Assembly (NCBI GenBank): GCA_037179335.1 | Contig: JAKZHN010000001.1 | Location: forward strand, 124,001 to 188,000 | Reading direction: 5' to 3' | DNA: 64,000 bases | Source: Cyclaneusma minus | Lineage: Eukaryota; Ascomycota; Leotiomycetes; Marthamycetales; Marthamycetaceae | Shown: piece by piece, positions 1 to 10,134 of the stretch | Layout: each line of letters starts with the position of its first letter | Position numbering within the stretch: the first letter of the stretch is position 1 | The notes under the pieces: generated by a model | The model's database searches: none | The model's input: the letters and a program-made list of their open reading frames with translations, nothing else | Told to the model about the DNA's origin: nothing | Made by a program: the position numbers and the translations under genes

Positions 1-2950
1 CGAGGCGGTACGTTCTGAAGGTACCTCCTTTCCGGCAGCGCGCAGAGCCTCTTTCTCTCTCCAGCCAAGCTTGGCGCCGGCGAGAGGAAGAGGTGGGCGT
101 CTGTCGCCAGAGTCGCTGCGTTCGAGAGTAGGTGCGGCAGGGCGGATAGGTACACGGGAGGCACCCTCGGCCTTCTCTCTCTGTCGTCGGGCCAGAGCTT
201 CCTCGGCACGTCGTTCTTGGAGAGCGGCAGCCTCGAGAGCTTCTTGGCGTTCCTTCTCGCGAATAGCCTTGAGAGCAGCCAACTCCTCTCTCCTCTTCTC
301 TTCTTTGGCGGCCTTCTCTTCGGCCTCGCGGGCAGCACGCTCTTCCTCCTCGCGCAAGATTCTCTCCTGCTCTTCACGTTCGCGTTTCTGGCGGATCTTC
401 TCTTCTCTGTAAGCCTTCTTGCGCAGAGCAATCTGCTTCTCAAGTTCCTTTTCAGCGTCGCGACGACGCTTCTCGAACTCATCGTGGCGACGTTCGTGGA
501 CAGATTCACGGAAAGACTCGTAGAAGGGCATGAGACGTGTGAGACGATTCTTGAGCTCGACATCTGCGGCGTGCTTGTCCTGGGCATCCTTAAGAGCCTG
601 GGCCTTGGTCTTCTCATAAGCAGCTAGATCCTTCTCACGTTGAGCAGCATAGTCTTGTGGAAGCTTCTTGGCCTCTTCCTTGCGGAAGGCTCGCTCCAAG
701 TGATCGATACGCTTGCCAGTGATACGCAGCTTCTCGTTGATGTCGTTCTTCTCACGCTCCAGCTGAGCAAGCTTCATGGCACGGATACGGTTGCTGTCAA
801 GATTGTCGAGATCCTCAACATCAATGTCGATAGCCTTTGGACCAATCTTGAGATCAGCAATTTGCTTCTTGAGCTCCTCCTTGCGAACACGATCCAACTC
901 AGCCTTAAGACGCTTCTCCTCGCGATCCTTTTGCTCTTGAGCCAAGCGCTTGTCTTCGGCTTCTTGAAGCTGTTGCTGACGAATGCGCTTCCGGGTGGAC
1001 TCTTCCTTTTCCTTTCGAGCTTGGATATCAGCAGCCTCTTCCTTACGCTTAGTGATGATCTCCTTGCGTTGCAGAGTCTGGAGATGCTCTTGCTGAGCGC
1101 CGGCCTTGGCTGCAGCGAGCGCCTTCTGGCGTCGTTCCATCACGGCTTGGTTCAAAGAAGGATCAATGTAACGGCAGGTAATGATAAGAGCGTTCGACAA
1201 GCGGGTGAGTTGCGAACGGACAATCTCAGAGGGAGTATTCTGGAGACGCTGGACGGAGCCACTCTCATTTTCAGCAGATCCAGCAGCAGAGCCACCGTGG
1301 ACAGCCTTGGAAGAGGAGAACACATCAGTGTCGAAGCTGAGAACACCAGTAGCGTGGTCAACGCGAATCGACAAATCACCCTTCTTGTTTCCGTTCATGA
1401 TGAACTTCTCGATGGTGCCCTTGGAGACAGTGTATGGCTCAGGGAACTTGGCGAGGTTCTCAACAAATGCCAGATCAACGGTCTCGTAGACTTGGGACAG
1501 CTGTTGGAAGAGACGGGTAAGGATGACTTGCTGAAGAGGCAAGATGTACTTCTCCATCTCAGGGTCTCCACCAATCTTCTCAAGAATGGGCGTAATCTTT
1601 TGGCAGATAGACAAGGGGTGGAAATCAACTTCGAGGATGTTGTACAAGTCTCGGATCTCAGGGCGAGCACGCTTCAGCAGTCCCTTGCTGTGAGCGTCCT
1701 TGAACAGAACGGCACGAGTAGGGGCCTGGGACATGCCAAGCAGGTGCGTAAGACGAGAGTTCTTGTTCTTCTTGGCCTCATCAACGTCAATCAGGGCACC
1801 ACGGGATCGGGAAGTGCTGATGACAGGAATGGCGAGGGCGGAGAGAAGAACGAAAGAAGCAGCCTTGGAGAGATCAGCTTCGGAAGCAGCTGGGTTGTCG
1901 GCCTTCTTGCTTTGACCAGTCGAGACCATAGCGGCCGACTGGCGGAGAAGGTTGTAGTATCTGGACCACGCGGCAGCGTGGAAGAGGTAATTCTCGCCGA
2001 CCAAGAAGATCCTAGTAAGTTTCTCGTAGTAGTTGGCCATCATGACGTTCTTAGGTGGGCGCTTGCTCAGGTTAAGCAGAGTGTGGATATCCTCGACACT
2101 GCGGAAAGCCTCCTGCCATAGCTCGAGCTCGACCGCAACATTGAGTTGCTGGAAACGAGTCTCCAAGTGGCGCTGCAGAGTATCAGGGTCGTTAAGGTTG
2201 ATGGCATGCATCTGCGCCGAGTACTTGGCGGCAGTCTGGACATGGTTGCGGAGCAGCTCACACAGTCTGCGGAACTCGGTCTTGCGTGCGTACTTCTGGC
2301 AGAAGTCGAAAGCCTGCATAGCAGTGCTCTGGTACATAATCTCGAGTCGCGCATTGTTTCGCAGGATGTCGAGGACGGTGCGGTAGGTCTCCCAGAGGAA
2401 TTTCAACCATGGCGTAACGATGGCTCTGTCGGTTCGGTCGCGGGACTGTTCACCGGAGACAGTGGAGAGGAGGATCGATTCGGGAGTCTCGGTGGCCTCG
2501 AGGTCGTCGACACTGGCGGTGGCATCCTTGTCCTTGGTCTCGAGGGATTCCTGCACTTCGTCGGCCTTGGCCTGGGCAGTCTTGACCTTCTCTTCGGCGA
2601 GGGCGATGAACTTCTTGAGCACAAGCTGTGGCAGGTGTTAGCTGAGATCGCGCCGCACTGGATGTCCGGGCAATTCATCGACATACCTCGATGGTGCCGA
2701 CATTGGTGTTCTGGCTGATGTTCTTGTACTGGTACAGGGCATCCTTGGCCAACTTTCCCTTCTTCTGTTCGACGGACTGTTCGACGAGCAGGAGCATCAC
2801 GGGCTCCAAGCTCGTGATGGGCACATTGCGCGATCTCTTGGAGGTGACATGCTCGTGCAGCAGAACGAGGGCAGCCTGGGACTGGCCGACGCCCATGAGC
2901 TCGTGCGCCCTCTTGAGCACATTTTCGGGTTTTTGCTGAAGCGGCGGCAT
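1..2950 (-). CDS. TIF32: eukaryotic translation initiation factor 3 subunit A (eIF3a), 5' part, C-terminus beyond window
   Basis: This is the largest scaffold subunit of eIF3, which bridges the 40S ribosome, eIF1/eIF2 ternary complex and mRNA in the cytoplasm. The start ATG at 2950 opens MPPLQQKPENVLKRAHELMG, the typical fungal N-terminus. Exon 1 (2950-2687, 88 codons) is followed by a 61-bp intron (2686-2626, donor GTATGT, CTAAC branch site, CAG acceptor), and exon 2 resumes at 2625 with LVLKKFIALAEEKVK. The PCI region follows (for example FCQKYARKTEFRRLCELLRNH), and then a long, highly charged coiled coil rich in E, K, R and A (for example KRRRDAEKELEKQIALRKKA). The reading frame stays open to base 1, so the C-terminal end lies outside the window. 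The long plus-strand open frames here are antisense shadows of this charged coding sequence. The gene is divergent from the G-gamma gene, with 492 bp between the two ATGs. Confidence 0.96.
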
Positions 2951-3442
2951 GGTGGGCAGTGTCTTTGCAAGTCCACAGATGGCGTTGTGGAGATGCAAAG
3001 GCGGACGGGAGGGGCTCTTTTGAATCGAGCTGGACCAGACTTGAGGTCGCGATGGGTTTTCAAACTTTGTGCGCTTTGTGAGGCACGCGAGGCGGCAAGG
3101 CCGCCACTTGGAAAACCGTAGCAACTTGTAAAATCGCTAGCCGCATTCGGCGAGGGCGGCCCGTGCGCGACACTAGAGGCTTGCAATTGGGACTCCAGGA
3201 GATTGCTTCGGAGCCCAGCTTCACACAACACAACGACTTTTGCACCACCGCCCTCCTCGCTCCCACGGTACTGTGCACGTCGCTGAGAGTCGGTTCGCGA
3301 TCCCTCTCTGCATCTCCGAAAGGTACGCTGTCCTATAGCGCTGGACTGCCCCGGCTGTGCTGACTGGTGGCCACTTAGGTCGACACTCCATTCTCCCGCC
3401 CGACGAGCCCCGGTCTCCGTGCTCCCTTTCGCCTTCATGAGC
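2951..3442. promoter_or_regulatory. divergent intergenic promoter region (eIF3a / G-gamma)
   Basis: These 492 bp separate the ATGs of two divergently transcribed genes, so both core promoters and 5' leaders must lie here. No clear TATA box was seen. The region is GC-rich with short unconserved open frames only. Confidence 0.5.
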
Positions 3443-3789
3443 ATGGCTCCTTACGCAACCCGCGACGGCGGCGACCCCAGCCAGATCAAGAAGAACAAGC
3501 AGTCAATGGCAGACCTCAAGCTTAGACGCCTCACCGAACTCAACAACCGCCTGCGCGAAGACTTGGAGCGCGAGCGGATCCCCGTGTCTGTTGCCGCAAA
3601 GAGGTCAGAGCCCACCGTGCTGCAGCCGAGCAAATAGCGAGAATCACGCCAACTGACAGTCTCAATAGCATCGTCGCATACACCAACAACACGAAAGACT
3701 TCATGGTTCCTTCAGTCTGGGGAGCTGTCGACAAGAAAGACGACCCCTACGCACCACCTCCGCCCGGTGGCTGCTGTGTGGTGATGTAG
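3443..3789 (+). CDS. heterotrimeric G-protein gamma subunit
   Basis: Gamma subunit of the G-protein beta-gamma dimer at the plasma membrane, acting in nutrient, pheromone and developmental signalling. Exon 1 is 3443-3603 and exon 2 is 3669-3789, joined over a 65-bp intron (donor GTCAGA, CTGAC branch, TAG acceptor). The 93-residue product contains SQIKKNKQSMADLKLRRLTE, the GGL-type coiled-coil helix, then MVPSVWGAVDKKDDPYAP, and ends in CCVVM: a CaaX farnesylation box preceded by a cysteine that can be palmitoylated. These are the features of filamentous-fungal G-gamma proteins. Two in-frame ATGs lie at 3437 and 3443; 3443 is chosen because it matches the usual short MxxYxxRDxGDPSQ start, and 3437 adds only two residues. 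The GTCAGA donor is unusual, but no other junction restores the family sequence. Confidence 0.93.
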
Positions 3790-4392
3790 GAGCCAGGCAT
3801 TTTCCAGCAGGGAGACCGAGCACAGCGGGCGTTATGCGATTCACGGCGTTTGGCGGGCTATGGAGATTTAATACTTGTCCTGACACACATGATGCAGCCC
3901 TCCACCGCGACAGCGAAGGATGTTGGCAGGGCAGAAGGAGGAAAGGGCCATGGGGGAGAAGCCTTTGTACTATCTGGCATTTCTGTTTCGTTCGCACACT
4001 TCACTTCACTGTGAATAGGATGTTAGGGGAGGCTTTTTACGATACCTATTCAATGAAAGGGAATTTCGTGTTTTGCAAACATGTGCAGCCACGCAGTGAG
4101 ACAAGCAGCGCCCCTAGACAACATTGAATCGAGACAGCTCCCCGAGCTACCATTGACCACAATTTGAAAAATGTCCCTAGCCCACAAAAGCGTTATGCGA
4201 AACACCCGACCTGAATTGACCATCCAGCGGTCTGCCAGAGTGCCAGGCTTCCCCTCCACTCTCCAGCCGCACTTGGAAAAGCAGCCACCAGCCAGAACTA
4301 GCACCCAAGCTTTCCACCACATCGGTCCGCCTCTTCCCCTCACACCATCCAAAAATTGCGCATCCATCACCAACATTTGCGCATCCCCAAAA
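3790..4392. other. intergenic stretch, G-gamma 3' flank and Rdx gene 5' flank
   Basis: No gene is supported here. An in-frame ATG at 4171 would extend the downstream protein by 74 residues, but that extension is low-complexity and proline-rich, so it is treated as leader. Confidence 0.4.
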
Positions 4393-6818
4393 ATGGCGCA
4401 GCAACCCGTGGATTCCGCCCAACTCCTCCTGAAAATGGAGTCCTACTGGAACAGCTATCTCGACACAAACCCCCCCGGCATTCGATTTGGCCGCTCGCCC
4501 TCTGGCACGCCCGTCCCCCTCCACGACATCGACGACAAATCGCGCGCCCGCTACACCAAACGCTTCAAGCGCGTCCCCAACGGCTGGTCGCTCACCGATG
4601 TAAAAGGCACCCGCGAACACGCCCTCATATTAGTCCCCGACGCACCGCGCACCATTCTGCGTCTGTGGACGGAAAATAATTCAGAAGGAGGAAAGGGACT
4701 GAGCCGCAGGACGTGGGTGGAGGAAGTTAGTAAGACTTATCGCGGGGTTTCGCGTGACGATATTAGGTTTCTGCTGCAGATTATTACCACCTTGGACGGG
4801 CCGTGGAGTGCTTTTACTGAGACGGCGGACTTGACGCAACGCCTTGAATCGCCTGATAGAGATAACGACGACTACGAGTTTGGGATCGACGCTGAGACTG
4901 AGAGAGTGGAATTGGAATTGGAGGAGCTTAGGCCGATTGGTCCACCACGCAAGAAGAGAAAACAGTCTACCAAATCCACCATGGCGACCAATGCGACGGA
5001 AAACGCATACGCGAATCCCAATGCGACAACCGTGAACACTAACACTACGGATAGAGAGGCTATGGCGACAACTATGAACATCACAGAGGCGAACACGGCG
5101 ACGAAGCTTCCGAGGGTTACCATACAGTTCTGCACCCAGTGCAAGTGGATGCTGAGAGCCGCATATGTAAGTCTCACTTTTCGTACACAGTCAACTTGAA
5201 ACGTTGTTTCGTCTCGAGCCATCCTGATGCTTCTCCTGATCGCCGCGTCTCTGCAAGCCTGCAACGCAACGCCTCGATGAGGTGAGGTCGGGGCATGGCA
5301 GCGCCGAGGTGGCGTTGTTTGGGGACTGTCTGGACGTTGGGGTCTGCTACTGGGGGGGCGCACCAATTCTTGACGTTGGAGAAGTCGGCTCTTTGTTCAT
5401 AGTTGCCATCACAATTCTCTGGACGTCTCCCAAAAGGGAGTGTGCAAGAGCAGATTTGATAGAAGTCAAGTCGAAGCAGAAACTGGGCAGCTGGGACTTG
5501 TACGGAAAGCTGGAACATTTCTGCATCAACAAATCGGGGTCCATTGGCTCAATGGTAGAGTGCTTGACTACGATTTCACAAGTCAGACATCAAGAGGTTC
5601 TGGGTTCGAGCCCCAGATGGATCTAAAGGAAAACACCCCAATTCACATTTTTGATTTTTTTTTGGTCCCAGGCTTTTTACTTTCTGTCATGCAGTCAAGG
5701 ATTTTTTTGTTTCACAATCAGTAGTCCAACAAACTTTCGCACCTCATCTCCAACTGCCTGTTGTTGTTCTCCCCTTTCTCCCACACCAGAAATCCCAACA
5801 ACACGATCTCCCATTCTATTTGCCAATCTTAAACAAATCCACCCATCTCTCTCAAATACTCTCACACCCACTCACTAACCGTCTCCTCACCTCTAGTTCG
5901 CCCAAGAACTCCTCTCCACATTCGAAAAACAACTCGGAGAAGTCTCGCTGCAGCCCTCCACCAGCGGCACCTTCATCGTCGAGCTCTACCATCTGCCGCC
6001 GAGCAATAGTGCCGACAATGTGAGTGACCCAGATGTGAGGGTGCAGAAATCGCTCTTGTGGGATAGGAAGGCCGAAGGTGGATTCCCTGGTAAGTTGAAG
6101 TTGCTCTCGTCATCTCGTCGACATTACACTTCGCACCCAAAAGTGAAGGTGCTTGCTGGCCGGTTTGTTCAATTGCCCCGCTCAAGAAGCAGTCAGAGTC
6201 TTGAGATTTAAGGCTCTTAGCCTGCTCTTGTCAGCCTCCCATCTTATCCACAGGCACAATGAACCAGATGCTTCTTGTCCCCTGGACCGTAAATCTTTCT
6301 TCGGAGAGTTATGCAAGGCCACTCACTTACCAACTGAAATTCGCCTTCTAGAAACCAAAGAGCTCAAACGCCGCGTCCGCGATATCATCGCGCCCGACCG
6401 CAACCTCGGCCACGTCGACCGTCATAACTCATCAGCTCAACCCACTCAACCCACTCCACCCTCTCAAGCTCAACCAACTCAACAGCTTCCCGCTCAGTCC
6501 CCTTCCTTGCAGTCCAATCCCACACAACCCAATTCTTCCATAACAGCGCCCTCCAGACTAACGCCCGCAACTTTTGTCGTCCAGCCGCTTCCCAATCACC
6601 AATATTCCCAGGTTCCATCTTCACAGCAACAACAACAGAGAGCGATGGCTGAGCAGCAGAGGCAGAAGGAAGTGCAGAAACAACAGGAAGAGAGACGGAG
6701 ACAGCAGGAGTTGCAGTGGATGCCGATGAATGTGGATGTGGATGGCTTGGTGGTGAGGGGGAAAGATAAAGGGCTGAAGTTGAATGTTGATGGGACGGTT
6801 TGCGAGGATTGTAACTGA
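4393..6818 (+). CDS. SelW/Rdx-family thioredoxin-like protein with long N-terminal extension; first intron holds a tRNA gene
   Basis: Exons are 4393-5166, 5897-6089 and 6352-6818; all junctions keep frame and give 477 residues. The second half is a Rdx (SelW/SelT/SelH-like) domain: VTIQFCTQCKWMLRAAY with a CxxC redox motif, then FAQELLSTFEKQLGEV, GTFIVELYH, a WDRKAEGGFPETKELKRRVRD block and NLGHVD. Fungal members use Cys where animal SelW has selenocysteine. The tail is Q/P-rich and ends CEDCN. The in-frame upstream part (roughly residues 1-196, from MAQQPVDSAQLLLKMESYW to a basic PPRKKRKQ stretch) matches no family I recognise. A strong start context (ACCATGG) at 4981 would give a conventional 281-residue Rdx protein, so transcription may begin at either ATG. 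Intron 1 is 730 bp, far longer than other introns in the window, and contains tRNA-Arg on the same strand. Intron 2 is 262 bp. The Rdx call is firm; the true start is not. Confidence 0.8.
5538..5624 (+). tRNA. tRNA-Arg (ACG), with 15-nt intron
   Basis: The cloverleaf folds completely. Acceptor GGTCCAT pairs with ATGGATC; the D stem GCTC/GAGT encloses AATGGTA; the anticodon stem CTTGA/TCAAG encloses loop CTACGA-A with anticodon ACG. A 15-nt intron sits at the canonical position after base 37 (5574-5588). The T arm is CTGGG-TTCGAGC-CCCAG and the discriminator is T. A-box and B-box sequences are present, and a T-run (Pol III terminator) follows from about 5646. The gene lies in sense orientation inside intron 1 of the Rdx gene. 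Confidence 0.9.
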
Positions 6819-9519
6819 TCGTCCCCGTTCCTGGAGTTATGACGCGTTTGTGAGGGTCGAATTAGGTGGTGTCTTAGTGTGAGGGGGAGGCTGAGAAGTT
6901 TTGGGGTGAGGGGCGTTTGTGGAGGTTGTGGGAGGAGATACCGTCGGGGACTACTGGGGTGTTTTGATGGCTAATGGTGGATTTGAGGAAGTCGGATTGC
7001 TTTGGCTGCACGGTGCCTTACCCCGATGTGTGTAGGAAAGTGGGGATGAGGGGGATGAAAGTCTTGGTTCTTGGACGACGAACTGGATTGGCGGTGTGAC
7101 AGAGTGTTTTCCAGATGTTCTGCTCCCGCCACGGACAGGAAGGAGAGGGAGGAGAACTGGGAAGGTAGCTCCTTAGTTGTTTCTTCCCAGCTGAACAGTC
7201 GATGCAGAGTCGTTCTCGGGTATCATTGCTGCACATCATTCGAGAATCCAGAGAGAAGTCTTTCTAAGTTAAAGAAGCCAGATGGTAACGACCGCTACGA
7301 GCAATGAATTCCATATTCCCTCATTCTCTCTCTTTCACTACCAGGTCTCTGCTACCATTCGCCGAATGCCAAGTGACCCAGTATCCAACTTAGAGCAGCT
7401 GAATTCCACGATCGTCAAAGATCCTCCAACGATCTTGATCCCCAGAAACTCGGGATCTTCCGAATAGTGCATTATTGAAGCCTGATTTTCGTCATAGATA
7501 GCAAATGCCGAACATGGAATATAAAAAGTTTGGGATACTGATAGATGCCCAATTGCGGGGAGCGGGGCGGAGAGCGGGGCGGACCGGTGGAGTGGGGAAG
7601 ACTAGGGCTTCCGGACGTTCCTCCGACCCGTGAAGCCTCCACTACGACCCCGGGTCCCCCATGTTTCCAAAGTCCAGCCGAATTGACGTCATGGCGGCGG
7701 AGGAGGAAGCAAAAAATCCACTTGCTTTGTTTGAGTTCCTGGAGTTCGGGGTCGGCCGTGGGATAGCAATGTGGAGCTTTCTCGCTACCTATCTCCCGAT
7801 TCTCGTGCTACTGCTAAGCCATATATGGAGGGGGAGCTTTCAGCCTCACTTTTCTTTTGGGCGGGGCGGACCGAGAGCTGGGGACTTTGTGGGGTCTCTC
7901 CATCAGACATATTCATGTTGATGTTTCCGATGTTTTGGGCGAGGTCCTGGGGATCTTGAGATTTGACGTAATAGTGGCGGTGGACTCTGGGGTGGAAGAG
8001 AACTCGGTATCGGCCGTGGAAGTCGGGTTTTGTCCTAGCCAAAGACATCTCTAGGACATGTCTTCGGGATAGGTCTCTGGGCTCAGTCCAGGAAGCAACT
8101 ACCATTTCAGGTTTATGGGTAGGAGTGGGGGATACTCCCCGCTTGGGTAGTTAGTACACAACTTGGTAAACGCCATGTTAAAGTACAGTCAGACGAAAAA
8201 CAAAACCACTACTATCATTGGAGTTATCCCCAGTGACTAGGAATATCTCCAAGCATCGGGAATATTCTCAAGTATTAGGAAATAGGAAATCAGGAATATC
8301 CCTAGTAACCAGGCGTAGAATGTGTCCTCAGTGATTAGGCATATCCGTAACTATTGAGAACAACTCTAGAAACTAAAAATAGGCATGGACGTTGAATTTA
8401 AAACTTGAAATTCGAAAGAATTCTGAATTCCAGAACTGGGATGAAACTCAAACTATTGATTTTGAATCTTAAATTTGAATTTTGAAACTCGAGCTAGAAT
8501 CTCGACTTTCGATTCACGATTCACGATTTTCGATTTTCGATTAACAATTTTCAATTGTGAGTTCGGAAATCTGAATATTGCTGCACTTGCCACTTTGTAG
8601 CCTTGAAAACAACCATGACCGCGTCGGCATAGGAGAACAAAGTCCCTCCCAGACACTGTGGGAAAGGAGTATACACATACATACATATGGCGAGTCTCTG
8701 GCGCAATCCCATCCCGTTCCCCCGTTCCCCCTCCGGCTGCCCTTCCCCTCCTGTCAGCGGCTCCATCAGTTAGAACAACTCCCATTGCCGCTTTTCTTTG
8801 CCGTCGGTTACCACATCGCATTTCCCTGCTCTTGAATACGACAGGGCTCAGAAAGATGTGAAGCTTTCTTGCCGCCGGCGGACTCGGGATCTTCCATCTT
8901 CACAATTGGGGAGAATGGCGTGAGAAGATAGAAAAGATCGAACACCCAGAAGTGGCCTGTGGGAAAGGTCCGTCTTTTCAGCGGCTATCAAGGGCAATAG
9001 CGTTCGGCACTTCGAGCTGGTCCAGGTTTCCGCTTCGAGAACGGGAATAAGAAGATGTTCTTCTGGTTTCTGGAAGACATCGTTTTCTCAGGCCGAGAAT
9101 CCTCTTTATTCCTCAGGTTAGAACTAAGGAGACTTGGAGGTCCGAACTTGCCGCCAGAAGGTCTAGAAGCATTCATTGATTCCCTGTTGACAATCTATCG
9201 GCATTGAAGTTTCCAGCGGCTCGGTGCACACGAACCCCTATACCTAGGTAGTGAAAAATCTCCGAGCCATCAGCCCATCAAGCCAACCTCGCCACATTGT
9301 GAGCCCGCTACCCCGCTTCCCTCACAGCATATCATGGAAAGCTTGAAAAAGAAGCATGGGAATGTTCAATCTATTTCATATTGTTCTTGTGTTACCGAAG
9401 GTTGGAGCCGTGCAAGTCATCAATTAATAACCGCAGCTGTGGCAAGCGGCAAGCACATCGTCACATGGATTTGCTTGAAACGAGGAATACCGCCAGATTC
9501 TTATACTTCTTGCGGTATT
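6819..9519. other. gene-poor intergenic region, part 1
   Basis: No recognisable gene. The minus-strand open frame at 8105-7785 reads like ordinary protein but has no identifiable domain or splice context. A minisatellite lies near 8.2-8.4 kb. An AT-rich, low-complexity stretch near 8.39-8.56 kb contains repeated GATTTTCGATT-type words. Confidence 0.4.
8212..8380 (+). repeat. degenerate ~19-bp minisatellite, locus 1
   Basis: About eight imperfect units follow the pattern GGAATATCYCNAGTNATTA (for example GGAATATTCTCAAGTATTA). The upstream flank ACAGTCAGACGAAAAA resembles flanks of other copies of the family at 28.05 and 28.53 kb (reverse strand). Confidence 0.7.
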
Positions 9520-10134
9520 CTAGCCGCGCAGCACGTTCCAGCACGTTGATGTGATGGCCTGATGGATAATTTGTAATAACGGATATTGAAGCACACCATG
9601 AGCACTGGCACGTGTAGGATGGATGTCTTGGATTCTGAAATATGAGGATTGTATGGGCTGCAGCGTGAACACCGGCAGTTCTCTGACAGGGAATGGAGTG
9701 TTGAGGAGGTGCAAGAAGGATGCATACATCGCGGGAAATTCATATGGAAAATGTTTCAAACTTGCCCGCTGTTTATTGTCCAGCGGGAACTTGATGTGAA
9801 CATTCGAACCACTCATCAACAACCCCACTGTGTGTGGTTCTGGAAGTTCTGGAACTTTGTAATCTTTCGATTGATAGATGAGAAGATGATATTCTGTGTC
9901 ACTCACCTCGTTGGGCACAAGGCCCGAGAAGTCTAGAACTTCTAGAACTCCAGGTTGCTTTCTTTTCCTGGTGGCTGGATATTGAGATGGTGATACTGGA
10001 TATTTGGGGTTGTCAAGGAACAAGGAAAGGGCTTGTAGGAAATAGAGTGCTTCCCACGTGCGGCGGTGGTACGAGTATTTGATATCTCGATATGAACGGT
10101 GAACGACGAACAGCTGAGAAATCACCTCACTCAC
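9520..10134 (-). CDS. hypothetical protein, uncertain
   Basis: A 204-residue open frame starts MSEVISQLFVVHRSYRDIKY. The composition looks like a normal soluble protein, but no domain, signal peptide or motif is recognised. The middle contains a plausible GTGAGT donor, so it could be part of a spliced gene or chance. No neighbour informs its function. Confidence 0.25.
   Translation of the reverse strand: MSEVISQLFVVHRSYRDIKYSYHRRTWEALYFLQALSLFLDNPKYPVSPSQYPATRKRKQPGVLEVLDFSGLVPNEVSDTEYHLLIYQSKDYKVPELPEPHTVGLLMSGSNVHIKFPLDNKQRASLKHFPYEFPAMYASFLHLLNTPFPVRELPVFTLQPIQSSYFRIQDIHPTRASAHGVLQYPLLQIIHQAITSTCWNVLRG

Noticed and set aside
640..2121. 493-residue plus-strand open frame
   Set aside because: It is antisense to eIF3a, whose charged coiled-coil codons leave the opposite strand open; it has a Leu-rich shadow composition.
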